Source: a virus
DNA: 45,685 nt
IMG/VR virus record: IMGVR_UViG_3300027908_000022
Coordinates: 1 to 45,685 of that record
Direction: 5' to 3' (one strand)
Part shown: piece by piece, positions 45,554 through 45,685 of the stretch
How positions within the stretch are numbered: position 1 is the stretch's first letter
Layout: each line of letters begins with the position of its first letter
The notes under the pieces: model-generated
Seen by the model: the letters and a program-made list of their open reading frames with translations, nothing else
What the model was told of the DNA's origin: nothing
Databases searched by the model: none
Translations under genes and position numbers: made by a program

Positions 45554-45685
45554 ACAAGCGACGGCTATTGCGTCTTGCCCTGCTCCTCGAAACGTTGCCG
45601 CGCAAGCGGTTCGATTATGGACACTGGGTGGGCGAGGACTGGAAGGGGGACAAGAGTCTCTCGTGCGGCACGACCGCATGCGCGC
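45550..45685 (+). CDS. Partial paralogue of 43773-44333, runs off the window
   Basis: The first 45 codons are present. RRLLRLALLLETLPRKRFDYGHWVGEDWKG...SLSCGTTACA aligns almost residue for residue with the N-terminus of the leftward gene at 43773-44333. ATG overlaps the upstream stop by four bases. A duplicated gene on both sides of the divergent promoter. Confidence 0.8.
   Translation, partial: MNKRRLLRLALLLETLPRKRFDYGHWVGEDWKGDKSLSCGTTACA

Noticed and set aside
37975-45685. tRNA genes or an attachment site
   Set aside because: No cloverleaf with a T-arm consensus and no integrase were recognised here or elsewhere in the window; short stems seen do not fit.

Overview
The window is GC-rich double-stranded DNA from a tailed bacteriophage (Caudoviricetes), probably an uncultured one assembled from metagenomic reads. 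Evidence: a terminase large subunit, a Mu-F/SPP1-gp7-type head morphogenesis protein, phage replication genes (helicase loader, DnaA domain IV-like protein, RusA-like resolvase, DUF2303 protein, P63C antirepressor), very tight packing with ATGA/GTGA start-stop overlaps, no rRNA and no recognised tRNA. No integrase was seen. The host cannot be named; codon choice suggests a high-GC bacterium. The first 24 bases are a pure G run and look like a sequencing or assembly artefact.

Layout. (1) 1-8847, rightward: the end of a glycine-rich tail protein, a beta-rich structural protein, an HNH nuclease, a 1275-residue fusion (GT4 - sugar O-methyltransferase - second methyltransferase - GT2 - TPR), an AT-hook/HTH protein, another structural protein and the head morphogenesis protein. 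(2) 8844-44755, almost entirely leftward, converging on the first block at 8847. It holds small zinc and HTH genes, a two-gene cassette (11078-12543) bracketed by two oppositely oriented low-complexity tracts, the terminase genes, a long glycan block (17.7-27.8 kb), GroES, a sigma-70-like protein, a DUF2303/RusA/antirepressor group, a DNA methyltransferase, a DnaC-like loader with a replication organiser, a PD-(D/E)XK nuclease, and a DUF1643 / ppGpp-hydrolase-like / DnaA-IV early block. One rightward gene (30753-31121) interrupts it. (3) 44835-45685, rightward, starting from a divergent promoter at 44756-44834 that looks leaderless in both directions.

How the genes fit together. The most coherent system is sugar metabolism: GMD (GDP-mannose to GDP-4-keto-6-deoxymannose), GDP-L-fucose synthase and a fucosyltransferase-like protein are consecutive and overlapping, and are followed or preceded by an FkbM methyltransferase, a second SAM methyltransferase, a radical SAM/SPASM enzyme and four glycosyltransferase-like proteins. 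With the fusion enzyme in the structural block, this is a phage-encoded route for making and methylating a fucose-containing glycan. The target (virion, host envelope or another acceptor) is not shown by the sequence.

The strangest DNA is the pair of degenerate GG-every-5-bases tracts (10655-11077, G-rich on the minus strand; 12634-14456, G-rich on the plus strand), with a mini-copy at 5830-5897. The large tract lies between a strong terminator-like hairpin after the terminase gene and a promoter/operator facing away from it, so it seems not to be read as leftward mRNA. The same GTCAA-N7-TTGAC inverted motif marks that promoter and the 44.8 kb divergent promoter, suggesting a shared regulator or a shared promoter architecture.
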